Assembly: GCF_019203965.1 (NCBI RefSeq)
Contig: NZ_CP076448.1
Location: 2,805,001 to 2,869,000 of the forward strand
From: Elioraea tepida
GTDB taxonomy: Bacteria; Pseudomonadota; Alphaproteobacteria; Acetobacterales; Acetobacteraceae
DNA: 64,000 nt
Direction of reading: 5' to 3'
Both the position numbers and the translations under genes were made by a program. Under the pieces are notes generated by a model. The model saw nothing but the letters and a program-made list of their open reading frames with translations, was not told where the DNA came from and made no database searches. Within the stretch, counting starts at the first letter, position 1; each line of letters begins with the position of its first letter. This document shows, piece after piece, positions 1 through 11,479 of this stretch.

Positions 1-2388
<2,388 letters not shown>

Positions 2389-2456
2389 ATATCACGTCGG
2401 GCAAAGGGGCACCCGGCAGGGGCCGCCCCCGCTACGCCTTGGACCCGGCCCCCGCG

Positions 2457-2756
2457 ATGACCGACGCCCTTGCCGATCCACGCCGTCGACGCCTCCTGTT
2501 CCGTGCCTGCCACCGTGGCACCCACGAGACCGACCTTTTGGTCGGCGGCTTCGTCGCCGAGGCGATCGGCACACTCGACGAGTCGGAACTCGACGCGCTC
2601 GAGGCCGTGCTCGAACTGCCCGACCTCGACCTGTTCGATTGGCTGACGGGGCGCAGGCCCGTGCCGCCGGAGGTGCACTCGCCCCTGCTTGAGCGCATGG
2701 TCGCGTGGTCGCTCGCCCAGCGCGGGGTGACTGCGCCGGGGAACGGCCATGGCTGA
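2457..2756 (+). CDS. sdhE: SdhE/Sdh5 FAD assembly factor (DUF339)
   Basis: Small soluble protein of 99 aa that promotes covalent FAD attachment to the succinate dehydrogenase flavoprotein SdhA. The family signature RGxxE is seen as RGTHE, about residues 24-28, in the context CHRGTHETDLLVGGF. After it come an acidic helix rich in Asp, Glu and Leu (ESELDALEAVLELPDLDLF) and the typical segment DWLTGRRPVP. The ATG at 2457 is chosen over an upstream TTG because the family starts just before the RRRRLLFRA helix. Its last 8 nt overlap the mfd start, so the pair is probably translationally coupled. The product has no functional link to mfd; the pairing is positional conservation. Confidence 0.93.
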   Translation: MTDALADPRRRRLLFRACHRGTHETDLLVGGFVAEAIGTLDESELDALEAVLELPDLDLFDWLTGRRPVPPEVHSPLLERMVAWSLAQRGVTAPGNGHG

Positions 2757-5700
2757 GGGAGACGCCGCGGCCGCGCGGATCACGGTCGCCGGCTGCCCGG
2801 AGGGCTACGACGCGGTGCTCCTCGCCCGAGCGCGACAGGAGCATCGCGAGCCCCTGATACATGTCTGCCGCGACGATGCGCGGATGGCGCGGATGGCGGA
2901 GGCGCTCGCCTTCTTCGCCCCCGGCGTGCCGGTGCTGCAGTTCCCGGCCTGGGACTGCCTCCCCTACGACCGCGTCGGCCCGAACCCGGAGCTCGCGGCG
3001 CGGCGCCTCGACACGCTCACCGCCCTGCTCGAGCCGCCCGAGCGCCCCTTCATCCTCCTCACCACGGTCAACGCTCTCGTGCAGCGCGTGCCGCCGAAGG
3101 AGGCCTTCGCCAACGCCGTTCTCAAGCTTCAGCGTGGCAGCCGCACCGGGCTCGACCGGATCGTTGCCTTCCTCGAGGCGAACGGCTACAGCCGCGCCAA
3201 CACCGTGATCGAGCCCGGTGAATATGCCGTGCGCGGCGGCCTGATCGACCTCTTCCCCCCCGGCCGAGAGGAGCCCGTGCGGATCGATCTCTTCGGCGAC
3301 GAGATCGACGAGATCCGGAGCTTCGACCCGTTCAGCCAGCGCTCGACCGCGCGCCTCGAGACGGTGGTGCTCAAGCCCGTGAGCGAGGTGCTGCTCGACG
3401 ACGACTCCGTCACACGGTTCCGCACGCGCTACCGCGAGCTGTTCGGCGCCGCGGCGGATGACCCGCTCTACGGGGCCGTCTCGGCGCGGCGTCGCCACCA
3501 GGGGATGGAGCACTGGCTTCCCCTGTTCCACGAACGGCTCGCCCCACTCACTGAGTACGTTCCGGGGGCGAGGATCTCGTTCGACCACGAGGCCGACGGG
3601 GTGCTCGAGGCTCGGCTCGAGATGATCGCGGATCATTACGCCGCACGCCGCAACCCCGAGCTGAGGCGGATGTCGGAGGGGGAACTCCCCTACAATCCGC
3701 TTCCCCCCGATGCGCTCTACCATGATGCCGCCTCCTGGTCCGCGATGCTGCGGCCGCATGCGGTCATCCGCTTCTCGCCCTTTGCGAGGCCGGAGGAGGC
3801 GGACTCGAACCGGCCCGACGGGGCAGTGATCGATGCCGGAGCGCGACCGGGCCGCGAGTTCACGGACGTGCGCGCGGCCGGGGCGAACGTGTTCGACGCG
3901 CTGGCCGAGCACGCCTCGGCGCTCGCCGGGCAGGGACGGCGGGTGATCATCGCCGCGTGGACGGCGGGGTCGCGCGAGCGGCTTGCGCATCTGCTCGCCG
4001 AGCATGGGCTTGCCGGCGCAGAACCGGTCGCCGACATCACCGCGGCCGAGGCGCTGCCGTCGGGTCGGGTCGCGCTCGCCGTGCTCGGGCTCGAGCGCGG
4101 CTTCGTCTCCGACCGGCTCGCCGTGATCGCCGAACAGGACATCCTCGGCGAGCGGATCTCCCGCCCAGCACGGCGGCGCAAGCGCGCCGACCAGTTCATC
4201 GCCGAGGCGACGGAGCTCAGCGAGGGCGATCTCGTGGTGCACATCGACCACGGCATCGGCCGCTACGAGGGCCTCGTGACGCTAACGGTGAACGGCGCAG
4301 CGCATGACTGCCTGAAGCTCGTCTACGACGGCGGCGACAAGCTGTTCGTGCCTGTCGAGAACATCGAGGTGCTCTCGCGCTACGGCGAGGGCGAGGGCGT
4401 GGCGCTCGACCGGCTCGGCGGCGTCTCCTGGCAGAACCGCAAGGCGCGGATGAAGAGCCGGATCCGCGACATGGCGGCGGCCCTGCTCAAGGTCGCGGCC
4501 GAGCGGCGGCTTCGCACCGCGCCGAGCCTGATGCCGCCCGAGGGGCTGTGGGACGAGTTCTGCGCCCGCTTCCCCTTCGCCGAGACCGAGGACCAGGCGC
4601 GCGCGATCGCCGACGTGCTCGAGGACCTCGCCTCCGGCCGGCCGATGGATCGCCTTATCTGCGGCGATGTCGGCTTCGGCAAGACGGAGGTGGCGCTGCG
4701 TGCGGCCTTCGTCGTCGCGATGTCTGGGCTTCAGGTCGCGGTGGTGGTGCCGACGACCCTGCTCGCACGCCAGCACTTCCGTCTGTTCGCGGAACGTTGC
4801 CGCGGCTTTCCGGTTCGCGTGGCGCAACTCTCTCGCATGGTGGGGGCGAAGGAGGCGGCGGAGGTCAAGCGCGGGCTCGCGGACGGGACCGTCAACATCG
4901 TCGTCGGCACCCATGCCCTGCTCGGGAAGGGGGTGGAGTTCCGCGATCTCGGCCTCGTCATCGTCGACGAGGAGCAGCATTTCGGCGTCGCCCACAAGGA
5001 GCGGCTGAAGCAGCTTCGCGCCGAGGTGCATGTCCTGACGCTGACGGCGACGCCGATCCCGCGCACGCTTCAGCTCGCGCTCACCGGCGTGCGCGAAATG
5101 AGCCTGATCGCGACCCCGCCGGTCGATCGCCTCGCCGTGCGCACCTTCATCCTGCCGTTCGACCCGGTGGTGCTGCGCGAGGCCTTGATGCGCGAGCGGT
5201 TCCGCGGCGGGCAGACCTTCTACGTGGTGCCGCGAATCGAGGACCTGCCGAAAGTGCGCAGCCGGCTCACCGAGCTCGCGCCCGAGCTCAAGGTGGCCGA
5301 GGCGCACGGGAAGCTCTCCGCGACCGAGCTCGAGCGGGTGATGACGGAATTCCAGGACGGCCGACACGACGTCCTGCTTGCGACCAACATCATCGAGAGC
5401 GGCCTCGACATGCCGGCCGTGAACACGATCGTGATCCACCGCGCCGACATGTTCGGCCTCGCCCAGCTCTACCAGCTGCGCGGACGGGTGGGGCGGGGCA
5501 AGCTGCGCGGCTATGCCTATCTCACGCTTGCGCCCGACCGGAAGCTGACGCCGACGGCGCAGAAGCGGCTCGAGGTGATGCAGGCGCTCGACAACCTCGG
5601 CGCCGGCTTCACCCTTGCAAGCCACGATCTCGACATACGCGGAGCGGGGAACCTGCTGGGCGAGGAGCAATCGGGCCATATCCGCGAAGTCGGGATCGAG

Positions 5701-6240
5701 CTCTATCAGCAGATGCTCGAGGAGGCGGTGGCCGAAGCGAAGGCCGGTGATGGCGGCTCGGTCGGCTCCGACCGAGACTGGACGCCGCAGATCAATCTCG
5801 GCATGGCCGTGCTGATCCCGGAACACTATGTGCGCGACCTGCCGGTTCGGCTCGGTCTCTATCGGCGCATCGGCGCGCTCGCCTCGGATGCCGAGAGCGA
5901 GGCGCTCGCGGCCGAACTCGTCGACCGGTTCGGGCCCCTGCCGCCTGAGGTTGAGAACCTGCTCACGGTGATGGCGATCAAGCGCCTCTGCCGCGAGGCC
6001 GGCGTGGAGAAGCTCGATGCCGGGCCGAAGGGCCTCGTGATCGGCTTCCGCGGCAACGCCTTCCGCGACCCGGTCGCGCTCGTCGCCTGGCTGCAGGGCC
6101 AGAAGGGGCTGGCGCGGCTGCGCACCGACCACAAGCTCGTGGTGACGCGCGACCTCGATGATGTGGCGCGCCGCGTCCGCGCAGCGCGCGAGGTGCTCGC
6201 AAGCCTCGCCGGCCTGCTTGCGACGGCGAAGGCGGCCTGA
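2749..6240 (+). CDS. mfd: Transcription-repair coupling factor Mfd
   Basis: DNA translocase that removes RNA polymerase stalled at lesions and recruits UvrA for nucleotide excision repair. Length 1163 aa, full size. The N-terminal UvrB-homology module contains LFPPGREEPVRIDLFGDEI. The RNAP-interacting domain includes GDLVVHIDHGIGRYEGL. The translocase core has Walker A GDVGFGKTE, the DEEQHFG box and TATPIPRT, and the RecG-like TRG motif with QLRGRVGRGK; a C-terminal D7 domain ends the protein. The start ATG at 2749 overlaps the end of sdhE by 8 nt. It converges on the DsbA-family gene with only 6 nt between stops. recG and mfd share homologous motor domains and sit back to back here. Confidence 0.97.
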   Translation: MAEGDAAAARITVAGCPEGYDAVLLARARQEHREPLIHVCRDDARMARMAEALAFFAPGVPVLQFPAWDCLPYDRVGPNPELAARRLDTLTALLEPPERPFILLTTVNALVQRVPPKEAFANAVLKLQRGSRTGLDRIVAFLEANGYSRANTVIEPGEYAVRGGLIDLFPPGREEPVRIDLFGDEIDEIRSFDPFSQRSTARLETVVLKPVSEVLLDDDSVTRFRTRYRELFGAAADDPLYGAVSARRRHQGMEHWLPLFHERLAPLTEYVPGARISFDHEADGVLEARLEMIADHYAARRNPELRRMSEGELPYNPLPPDALYHDAASWSAMLRPHAVIRFSPFARPEEADSNRPDGAVIDAGARPGREFTDVRAAGANVFDALAEHASALAGQGRRVIIAAWTAGSRERLAHLLAEHGLAGAEPVADITAAEALPSGRVALAVLGLERGFVSDRLAVIAEQDILGERISRPARRRKRADQFIAEATELSEGDLVVHIDHGIGRYEGLVTLTVNGAAHDCLKLVYDGGDKLFVPVENIEVLSRYGEGEGVALDRLGGVSWQNRKARMKSRIRDMAAALLKVAAERRLRTAPSLMPPEGLWDEFCARFPFAETEDQARAIADVLEDLASGRPMDRLICGDVGFGKTEVALRAAFVVAMSGLQVAVVVPTTLLARQHFRLFAERCRGFPVRVAQLSRMVGAKEAAEVKRGLADGTVNIVVGTHALLGKGVEFRDLGLVIVDEEQHFGVAHKERLKQLRAEVHVLTLTATPIPRTLQLALTGVREMSLIATPPVDRLAVRTFILPFDPVVLREALMRERFRGGQTFYVVPRIEDLPKVRSRLTELAPELKVAEAHGKLSATELERVMTEFQDGRHDVLLATNIIESGLDMPAVNTIVIHRADMFGLAQLYQLRGRVGRGKLRGYAYLTLAPDRKLTPTAQKRLEVMQALDNLGAGFTLASHDLDIRGAGNLLGEEQSGHIREVGIELYQQMLEEAVAEAKAGDGGSVGSDRDWTPQINLGMAVLIPEHYVRDLPVRLGLYRRIGALASDAESEALAAELVDRFGPLPPEVENLLTVMAIKRLCREAGVEKLDAGPKGLVIGFRGNAFRDPVALVAWLQGQKGLARLRTDHKLVVTRDLDDVARRVRAAREVLASLAGLLATAKAA

Positions 6241-6246
6241 GGGGCC

Positions 6247-6909
6247 TCACGCCGCCGTTTCGAGGGCGGCGATGTCGAGCATCCGGTCGAGCACCTCCGG
6301 CTCCTGCGCGCCGGCGATGGCGTGGCGCTCACCGAACACGAAGCAGGGCACGCCGTTGATGCCGAGGCGGTGCGCGCGCAGGTTGTCGGCGTGGACGGCG
6401 TCGGTGCCGAACCCGGCTGGGCCGTGGATCGCGGGGTCACCCGCAAGCCCTGTCTCGGCCCAGATGGCGGCGAGCGTGGCACGGTCGCCGATGTCGCGCC
6501 CCTCGGAGAAATGCGCGGCGAACAGCGCCTCGACCAGCGCGCCGGCGCGCCCCTCGGCGGCGGCAAGCCGCACGAGCCGGTGCGCCTCCACCGTTGAGGG
6601 GGTGCGCGTGATCCGGTCGAACCGGAAGGTGATCCCCTCGCCGCGGCCGACCTCTGCGATCGCCGCGTGCAGCCGACGCGCGCGCTCCTCCCCGCCGAAC
6701 TTGCGCTGCAGGTATTCCGCCCGCGCCATGCCGCGCGCGGGCATGTCCGGGTTCAGCAGGAAGGGGCGGTAGGCGATCTCGACCGCGAGATCGTGCCGGC
6801 GCGCGACGGCGCGCGCGAGGCGTCGCACGCCGATCCAGCACCACGGGCAGACGAGGTCGAACACGACCTCGACCGCAAAGCGCGCGATGCGCGGGGCGAG
6901 CATGTTCAT
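6247..6909 (-). CDS. DsbA-family oxidoreductase, FrnE type
   Basis: Thioredoxin-fold protein of 220 aa with an inserted helical domain. The redox site CPWC is at residues 21-24 after VEVVFDLV. The cis-proline segment GVPCFVFGE near residue 185 and the helical insertion containing [18 protein letters not shown] match the DsbA/FrnE/2-hydroxychromene-2-carboxylate isomerase group. There is no signal peptide, so it probably acts in the cytoplasm, as FrnE does, rather than as a periplasmic DsbA. The substrate is unknown. The gene is monocistronic, convergent with mfd and divergent from the chemoreceptor. Isomerase activity is less likely because the active-site CxxC is intact. Confidence 0.85.
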   Translation of the reverse strand: MNMLAPRIARFAVEVVFDLVCPWCWIGVRRLARAVARRHDLAVEIAYRPFLLNPDMPARGMARAEYLQRKFGGEERARRLHAAIAEVGRGEGITFRFDRITRTPSTVEAHRLVRLAAAEGRAGALVEALFAAHFSEGRDIGDRATLAAIWAETGLAGDPAIHGPAGFGTDAVHADNLRAHRLGINGVPCFVFGERHAIAGAQEPEVLDRMLDIAALETAA

Positions 6910-7026
6910 GGGGCGAGGTATAGCCGCTCGCGGGCGGCGCGGTCACCCTCCCGCCGGGCGCTGATGGAGGTTTCGGTAACCTTCTCGCGCCATGGTCTGC
7001 CCGCAACGCTGGAGGAAGGGCAGGCC

Positions 7027-8712
7027 ATGACGGTTCGCGGCTTCGGCATCGGCGCCAGGATCAATCTCGCCGTCGCGGTGATGGCTCTCGTCACGCTCGG
7101 CGCGCTCGGCTTCGGGCTTGCGAGCCTGCACGCTTATGACAGGACGCTCGCGGCGGTGAAGAATGCCGGCGAGCGGGCGGCGATCGCCGAGCGGCTGAAC
7201 GGCCTTGTCTATGCGACCGTGATGGACAGCCGCGGCATTTACATGTCGGCCGATCTCGAGCGCGCCAAGCCCTTCGCCGCCGGGATACGCCGCTTCGTCG
7301 CCCAGATCGAGCGCGATGTTTCGGCCTGGGAGGCTCTGTTGCCCGCCGACCGGTGCGCGAGCTTCGCCCCGCTCAAGGCTGCGGCGGCCGATTTCGTTCG
7401 GCTTCGAAGCGAGCTCGCCCGCCTCGGCACGGAGGTGTCGATCGCTGAGGCGAACCGGGTCGGCAACAATGACGAGAACCGGCGCAACCGTGCCGCGTTC
7501 AACGAGGCGATCGATGCCGCCGCCAGGGCGACGGCGGCGGAGATGCAGGCCCTCGCCGCGGAGGTTCAGGGCCTGTTCCGCCGCACCGCGCTCACGCTCG
7601 GCTCTGCCGTTCTCGCCGCCCTGCTTCTGGTCGGCACCTCCGTCGTCGTGATGGTGCGGCGGTCGATCGTCCGGCCGCTCGCGGACGTCAAGGCGTCGCT
7701 CTCGGCTCTGGCCGAAGGCAGGACCGACCTCACCATCCCAGGTGCCGAGCGTCAGGATGAGATCGGCGCCCTTGCCGCGGCGGCGGAGAGTTTCCGTGCT
7801 GCCCAGGTCGCGCGTGCCGAAGCCGACGCCGCGGCGCGAGCGGCGAGCGCCGAGCGCGAGGCGCGGGCGGAGCGCATGTCTGCCGAGATCGCCCATTTCG
7901 GCAAAGCAGCGTCGGTGGTGATGGAGGCGCTCGGCAGTGCTGCCGGCTCGCTCGGCACGACGGTCGCGGCGATGCGGGCGGTAGCGGAAGCGGCGGCGAC
8001 CGGCTCGACAGCAGTGGCGGGCGCGGCCGGAGCGGCCTCCTCGAACGTCCAGACCGTCGCTGCCGCCGCCGAGGAGCTCGCTGCGAGCATCGGCGAGATC
8101 ACCCGCCAGGTGGCGGACGCCGGGCGGATCGCCGGCCAAGCCGTCGAGGAGGCGCGCCGCACCGACGCAACCGTTCAGGGTCTTGCCGATGCCGCGCGCA
8201 GGATCGGCGACGTGGTGCGCCTGATCGGCGACATCGCCGGGCAGACCAACCTGCTTGCCCTCAACGCGACGATCGAGGCGGCGCGTGCGGGCGAAGCAGG
8301 GAAAGGCTTCGCCGTGGTCGCCTCGGAGGTGAAGAGCCTCGCCGGCCAGACGGCGAAGGCGACCGAGGAGATCGCTGCCCAGATCGAGGCGGTGCAGGCC
8401 TCGACGCGCGAGGCGGTTGCGGCGATCGGGTCAATCGGCGGGGTGATCGATGAGCTTGCGACGATCGCCTCCTCGATCGCCGCTGCGGTGGAGGAGCAGG
8501 GCGCAGCGACGGCAGAGATCGCGCGGAACGTGCAGCAGGCAGCGGCCGGAACCGCCGAGGTCTCCGGCCGGGTTTCGGAGCTGCAGAAGGCTGGAATTGA
8601 GGCGGATCGTCAGGCGGCGGTCGTCGCCGACGCGGCCGCCGCGGTCACGGAGGCAGCGAGCCGCATGCGCGCGGAGATCGACGCCTTCCTCCACCGCCTC
8701 AAGGCCGCCTGA
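7027..8712 (+). CDS. Methyl-accepting chemotaxis protein
   Basis: Inner-membrane chemoreceptor of 561 aa that signals to CheA/CheW and so to the flagellar motor. A first membrane helix lies at about residues 12-33, then a roughly 150-residue periplasmic helical (4HB-like) sensor, a second membrane helix at about 188-212, a HAMP domain to about 265, and the cytoplasmic coiled-coil signalling domain. The hairpin tip, around residues 395-425, carries the conserved [16 protein letters not shown] motif. The start ATG at 7027 follows GGAGGAAGGG; an upstream ATG at 6964 lacks such a site. The ligand cannot be predicted. No che genes are in the window. It is functionally linked to the flagellar cluster 36 kb away. 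Confidence 0.93.
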   Translation: MTVRGFGIGARINLAVAVMALVTLGALGFGLASLHAYDRTLAAVKNAGERAAIAERLNGLVYATVMDSRGIYMSADLERAKPFAAGIRRFVAQIERDVSAWEALLPADRCASFAPLKAAAADFVRLRSELARLGTEVSIAEANRVGNNDENRRNRAAFNEAIDAAARATAAEMQALAAEVQGLFRRTALTLGSAVLAALLLVGTSVVVMVRRSIVRPLADVKASLSALAEGRTDLTIPGAERQDEIGALAAAAESFRAAQVARAEADAAARAASAEREARAERMSAEIAHFGKAASVVMEALGSAAGSLGTTVAAMRAVAEAAATGSTAVAGAAGAASSNVQTVAAAAEELAASIGEITRQVADAGRIAGQAVEEARRTDATVQGLADAARRIGDVVRLIGDIAGQTNLLALNATIEAARAGEAGKGFAVVASEVKSLAGQTAKATEEIAAQIEAVQASTREAVAAIGSIGGVIDELATIASSIAAAVEEQGAATAEIARNVQQAAAGTAEVSGRVSELQKAGIEADRQAAVVADAAAAVTEAASRMRAEIDAFLHRLKAA

Positions 8713-8760
8713 GAGCGGACAGCCCCGGCGCAGGCAACGGATGCCCTGCCGGGCCTAGCA

Positions 8761-8790
8761 AGCGGGCGGACCCTGGCGTGGCCGCCCGCT
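8761..8790. terminator. Hairpin between convergent genes
   Basis: A 9-bp perfect stem, AGCGGGCGG pairing with CCGCCCGCT, with a 12-nt loop, lies between the chemoreceptor stop and the end of the lipoprotein gene. It has no T-run on either side, so it may be a bidirectional pause or transcript-end hairpin, not a classical intrinsic terminator. Confidence 0.45.
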
Positions 8791-8821
8791 CACGGCTCCT
8801 CCCGACAGCCTCCGTCGGCGG

Positions 8822-9061
8822 TCAGCGCCACGCAGGCTTGCCGAGATTGACCTGGTCCTTGGTGGTCAGCGCGCCGGCGGCCGCGCCGAGAGCGCCGCCG
8901 ATCACGGCTCCTTCGAGCAGGGTCGCCCCCGTCACCGCACCGACCGCGAGGCCAGCCCCAGCGCCGATCGCACCGCCGGTGAGCGCGCGGTCAGCGGTGG
9001 TGTTGCCGCAGGCGGCGACGAGAAGCGCGCCGGCGAGGGCAACAGGGCGGAAGAGGTTCAT
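8822..9061 (-). CDS. Small glycine-zipper lipoprotein
   Basis: A 79-aa protein with a lipoprotein signal peptide: MNLFRPVALAGALLVAACG, where the lipobox LVAAC puts the acylated Cys at residue 18. The mature part is almost entirely Gly/Ala with a glycine-zipper repeat (GAIGAGAGLAVGAV, then GAVIGGALGAAAGAL), typical of small outer-membrane or periplasmic lipoproteins of the Gly-zipper (YMGG/OmpA-like) type. The start at 9061 follows AAGGAG at good spacing. It is transcribed away from the basic protein at 9277. The function of such proteins is generally unknown; membrane insertion or envelope-stress roles are suggested for relatives. Confidence 0.8.
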   Translation of the reverse strand: MNLFRPVALAGALLVAACGNTTADRALTGGAIGAGAGLAVGAVTGATLLEGAVIGGALGAAAGALTTKDQVNLGKPAWR

Positions 9062-9276
9062 GATCGATCTCCTTAGACCATGCGATACCATGAGCGAAGT
9101 TTTCCTCACACGCCGTGGCAAGAAAAGGGCAGAACTGCGTACCGCGAACCGACACAGCTCACAATCGCTTGGGGCGCGGACCAGCGGCCTCGGGCCCGAA
9201 CGCCGACACTTCTCACCCTTCCCCGGCTGCGGCACCATGCCATCCCTCAGAACCCGGAGCGCAAAAGGAGTACCGC

Positions 9277-9807
9277 ATGGGGGCGTCATTCGCGACGGAG
9301 CGTGGTCTTCTGGCTGAGGACGAGCTCGCCCCGGTTCAGTCGAGCCACTTCCCAGCTCTCGAGGAACTCTCCCATGACGACCTCGTCGCGCTCGCCCGCT
9401 GGCTGCGCGATCGCCATGGCCGTGCGCGTGACATCATACGCGCGCGGCGGCGCGTTCAGCGCGGCAAGGCGGAGGCCCGGGGCACCGCGACGGAGAGCGC
9501 TTCCGAGCGTGGTCTCGCGGCGAAGAAGCAGGTTTTCGCCCGGGCGCTCAAGCGCGTGAACGCCCGGCTCGCCCTGCTCGCGGCCGAACGCAAGCGTGCC
9601 CACGCCGTTGCCGCCATGGAGGCTGCTCTCGCGAGACGCCGCTCTGCGCCGGTGCACCACCCGCACGCAGGGCCGGAGGCCCGCACCGGAATGGCCGCGA
9701 CGCCACGCAAGACGCGGCGCGGCATCATCACGGGCGGCCGGATCGGCAGCGTCTCGCAGGCTGGCCGGGTGGCGCAGGCGGTGCGCGACGCCCGGTCGGG
9801 GGGATGA
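9277..9807 (+). CDS. Basic helical protein of unknown function
   Basis: A 176-aa protein I do not recognise as a named family. The start ATG at 9277 is preceded by AAAAGGAG at ideal spacing. The N-terminal part holds ELSHDDLVALARWLRD, a predicted amphipathic helix. A long Arg/Lys/Ala-rich helical stretch (RDIIRARRRVQRGKAEA through LALLAAERKRAH) follows, and the C-terminal tail is Gly/Arg-rich. There is no signal peptide or membrane segment. The strong positive charge suggests nucleic-acid or membrane-surface binding, which is inference only. It is divergent from the lipoprotein gene with about 215 nt between them, room for two promoters. Confidence 0.65.
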   Translation: MGASFATERGLLAEDELAPVQSSHFPALEELSHDDLVALARWLRDRHGRARDIIRARRRVQRGKAEARGTATESASERGLAAKKQVFARALKRVNARLALLAAERKRAHAVAAMEAALARRRSAPVHHPHAGPEARTGMAATPRKTRRGIITGGRIGSVSQAGRVAQAVRDARSGG

Positions 9808-10002
9808 CCCCGCAGCGGTCGGGCCAGGCGAGGCGACACGGCCGCGGCGGCCGAGCGAGCGACCGGCTGGGCCTGCGAGGCACGCTCGCAAGGCGCCGAG
9901 TCGGCTTCGGCGCGTGGGTGCAGCTCCGACCTCACGCCCCGGACGCCACCCTGTTCGAACCGGCGGGTGGCCGGGCCGTCCTCGCCGGGACGCGCTGAGA
10001 CG

Positions 10003-10947
10003 GTGCGGCGACGGCGGATGTTGACCCTCGCGTTCATGGGCTTCGGCGCCGGCCTGCTTGCGCTCACCGCCTGGGCCTGGACGCCGGACCGGCCGCGCCG
10101 CCAGCTCGAGGCGCGCTGGCTTGCGAGCCCTGAGGACATGGTCACGGTCGCCGGCGAGCGCCTGCATCTCCGCGACAGCGGCCGCGACGGACCGGGGCGA
10201 GACCGTCCGGCCATCATCATGCTGCACGGCTTCGGGGCGAGCCTGCACACCTGGGAGCCCTGGGCGGCGGCTCTCGCTGACCGCTACCGGGTGATTCGCT
10301 ACGACCTATCGGGCTTCGGGCTCTCGCCGCCGCGCGCGAGCGGCGACTATTCGCTCGCCGCCGACGTCGCCCAGCTCGCCGCCCTGATGGACACGCTGGG
10401 GGTCGCGCGCGCCACGCTCGTCGGCAGTTCCATGGGCGGCAAGGTGGCGTGGCATTTTGCGGCACGGTTTCCCCACCGCGTCGAGAAGCTCGTCCTGATC
10501 GCGCCCGACGGCTTCGCCCGGGCCGGCCAGCGCTACGGCGAGGCGCCTCGTGTCGGGCCCGCGCTCGCGCTGATGACAGTGTTCCTGCCAAAGCCTCTGT
10601 TGCGGGCGAACCTCGCCTCCGCCTATGCCGACCCCGCCCGGCTGACCGACCTCGTGGTGACACGCTACCATGACCTGATGCTCGCGCCCGGAGCGCGCGC
10701 GGCGATGATCGACCGCCTCCGCCAGGCTGTCCTCGAGGACCCCGCGACGCTCCTGCCGCGTCTGACGATGCCGGTGCTCCTGATATGGGGCGACCGTGAC
10801 CGGCTCATTCCGGTCTCGCATGCGGAGGACTATCTTCGCCTCCTGCCCGATGCGCGGCTCGTCCGCTTTCCCGCTCTCGGCCATCTGCCGCACGAGGAGG
10901 CGCCGGAGCAGTCCCTGCCTGCGCTCGAGTCCTTCCTCGGGCGCTGA
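10003..10947 (+). CDS. Alpha/beta hydrolase, membrane-anchored
   Basis: Serine hydrolase of the alpha/beta fold, about 314 aa. Visible elements are the oxyanion-hole motif [13 protein letters not shown], the nucleophile elbow GSSMGG, the acid loop WGDRDRLIP and the catalytic His in LGHLPHEE. The N-terminus (RRRR, then a hydrophobic run [20 protein letters not shown]) looks like a signal anchor, so the enzyme probably faces the periplasm. I chose the GTG at 10003 because it keeps the positive charges ahead of the anchor; an ATG at 10018 is the alternative. Substrate unknown; esterase, lipase or haloalkane-type relatives are all possible. The gene stands alone. Confidence 0.85.
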   Translation: MRRRRMLTLAFMGFGAGLLALTAWAWTPDRPRRQLEARWLASPEDMVTVAGERLHLRDSGRDGPGRDRPAIIMLHGFGASLHTWEPWAAALADRYRVIRYDLSGFGLSPPRASGDYSLAADVAQLAALMDTLGVARATLVGSSMGGKVAWHFAARFPHRVEKLVLIAPDGFARAGQRYGEAPRVGPALALMTVFLPKPLLRANLASAYADPARLTDLVVTRYHDLMLAPGARAAMIDRLRQAVLEDPATLLPRLTMPVLLIWGDRDRLIPVSHAEDYLRLLPDARLVRFPALGHLPHEEAPEQSLPALESFLGR

Positions 10948-11018
10948 GCGGGGTTGACCGGCACCAAAGCCCGTTTCATTCTCCCGCCTCAACGAAGGGA
11001 GAAGCGGGAGGTGTCCTC

Positions 11019-11468
11019 ATGATCGAGCTTTCGGTCAACGGCCAGCCGCGTCGGCTCGACGCCGACCCAGAGATGCCGCTCTTGTGGGCCCTGCGCGACA
11101 TCCTCAACCTTACGGGGACGAAATACGGCTGCGGCATCGCCCAGTGCGGCGCCTGCACGGTTCATGTCGATGGCGAACCGGTGCGGTCCTGCGTCACGAC
11201 GCTCGCCTCGGTCGCCGGCAGGAAGGTGACGACGATCGAGGGGCTCCACCCCGAGGGCAAGCACCCGGTTCAGCTTGCCTGGATCGAGGCCCAGGTGCCG
11301 CAATGCGGCTACTGCCAGTCGGGCCAGATCATGGCGGCCGCGGCGCTTCTGAAGAAGACGCCGAACCCGACCGATGCCGAGATCGACGCCGCGATGGCGG
11401 GCAATCTCTGCCGCTGCGGCACCTACCAGCGGATCCGCGCTGCCATCCGCCGCGCGGCGACGAGCTGA
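11019..11468 (+). CDS. [2Fe-2S] subunit of a molybdenum hydroxylase (IorA-like)
   Basis: Small iron-sulfur subunit of the xanthine oxidase family, 149 aa. An N-terminal plant-type ferredoxin domain binds one cluster through [15 protein letters not shown] and a later Cys (RSCVTTL). The C-terminal four-helix domain binds the second through [10 protein letters not shown] and CRCGTYQRI. It lacks a FAD subunit partner, as in isoquinoline 1-oxidoreductase and related two-subunit enzymes. The molybdopterin subunit follows 11 nt downstream, so the two form an operon. Electrons are expected to leave through the clusters to a cytochrome or other carrier not encoded here. Start ATG 11019 sits after a GGAG-like site. 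Confidence 0.93.
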   Translation: MIELSVNGQPRRLDADPEMPLLWALRDILNLTGTKYGCGIAQCGACTVHVDGEPVRSCVTTLASVAGRKVTTIEGLHPEGKHPVQLAWIEAQVPQCGYCQSGQIMAAAALLKKTPNPTDAEIDAAMAGNLCRCGTYQRIRAAIRRAATS

Positions 11469-11479
11469 GGGAGGGAACG

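Noticed and set aside
4282-6132. 616-codon minus-strand open frame
   Set aside because: Lies wholly inside mfd on the other strand; composition is Arg/His/Leu-rich shadow sequence.
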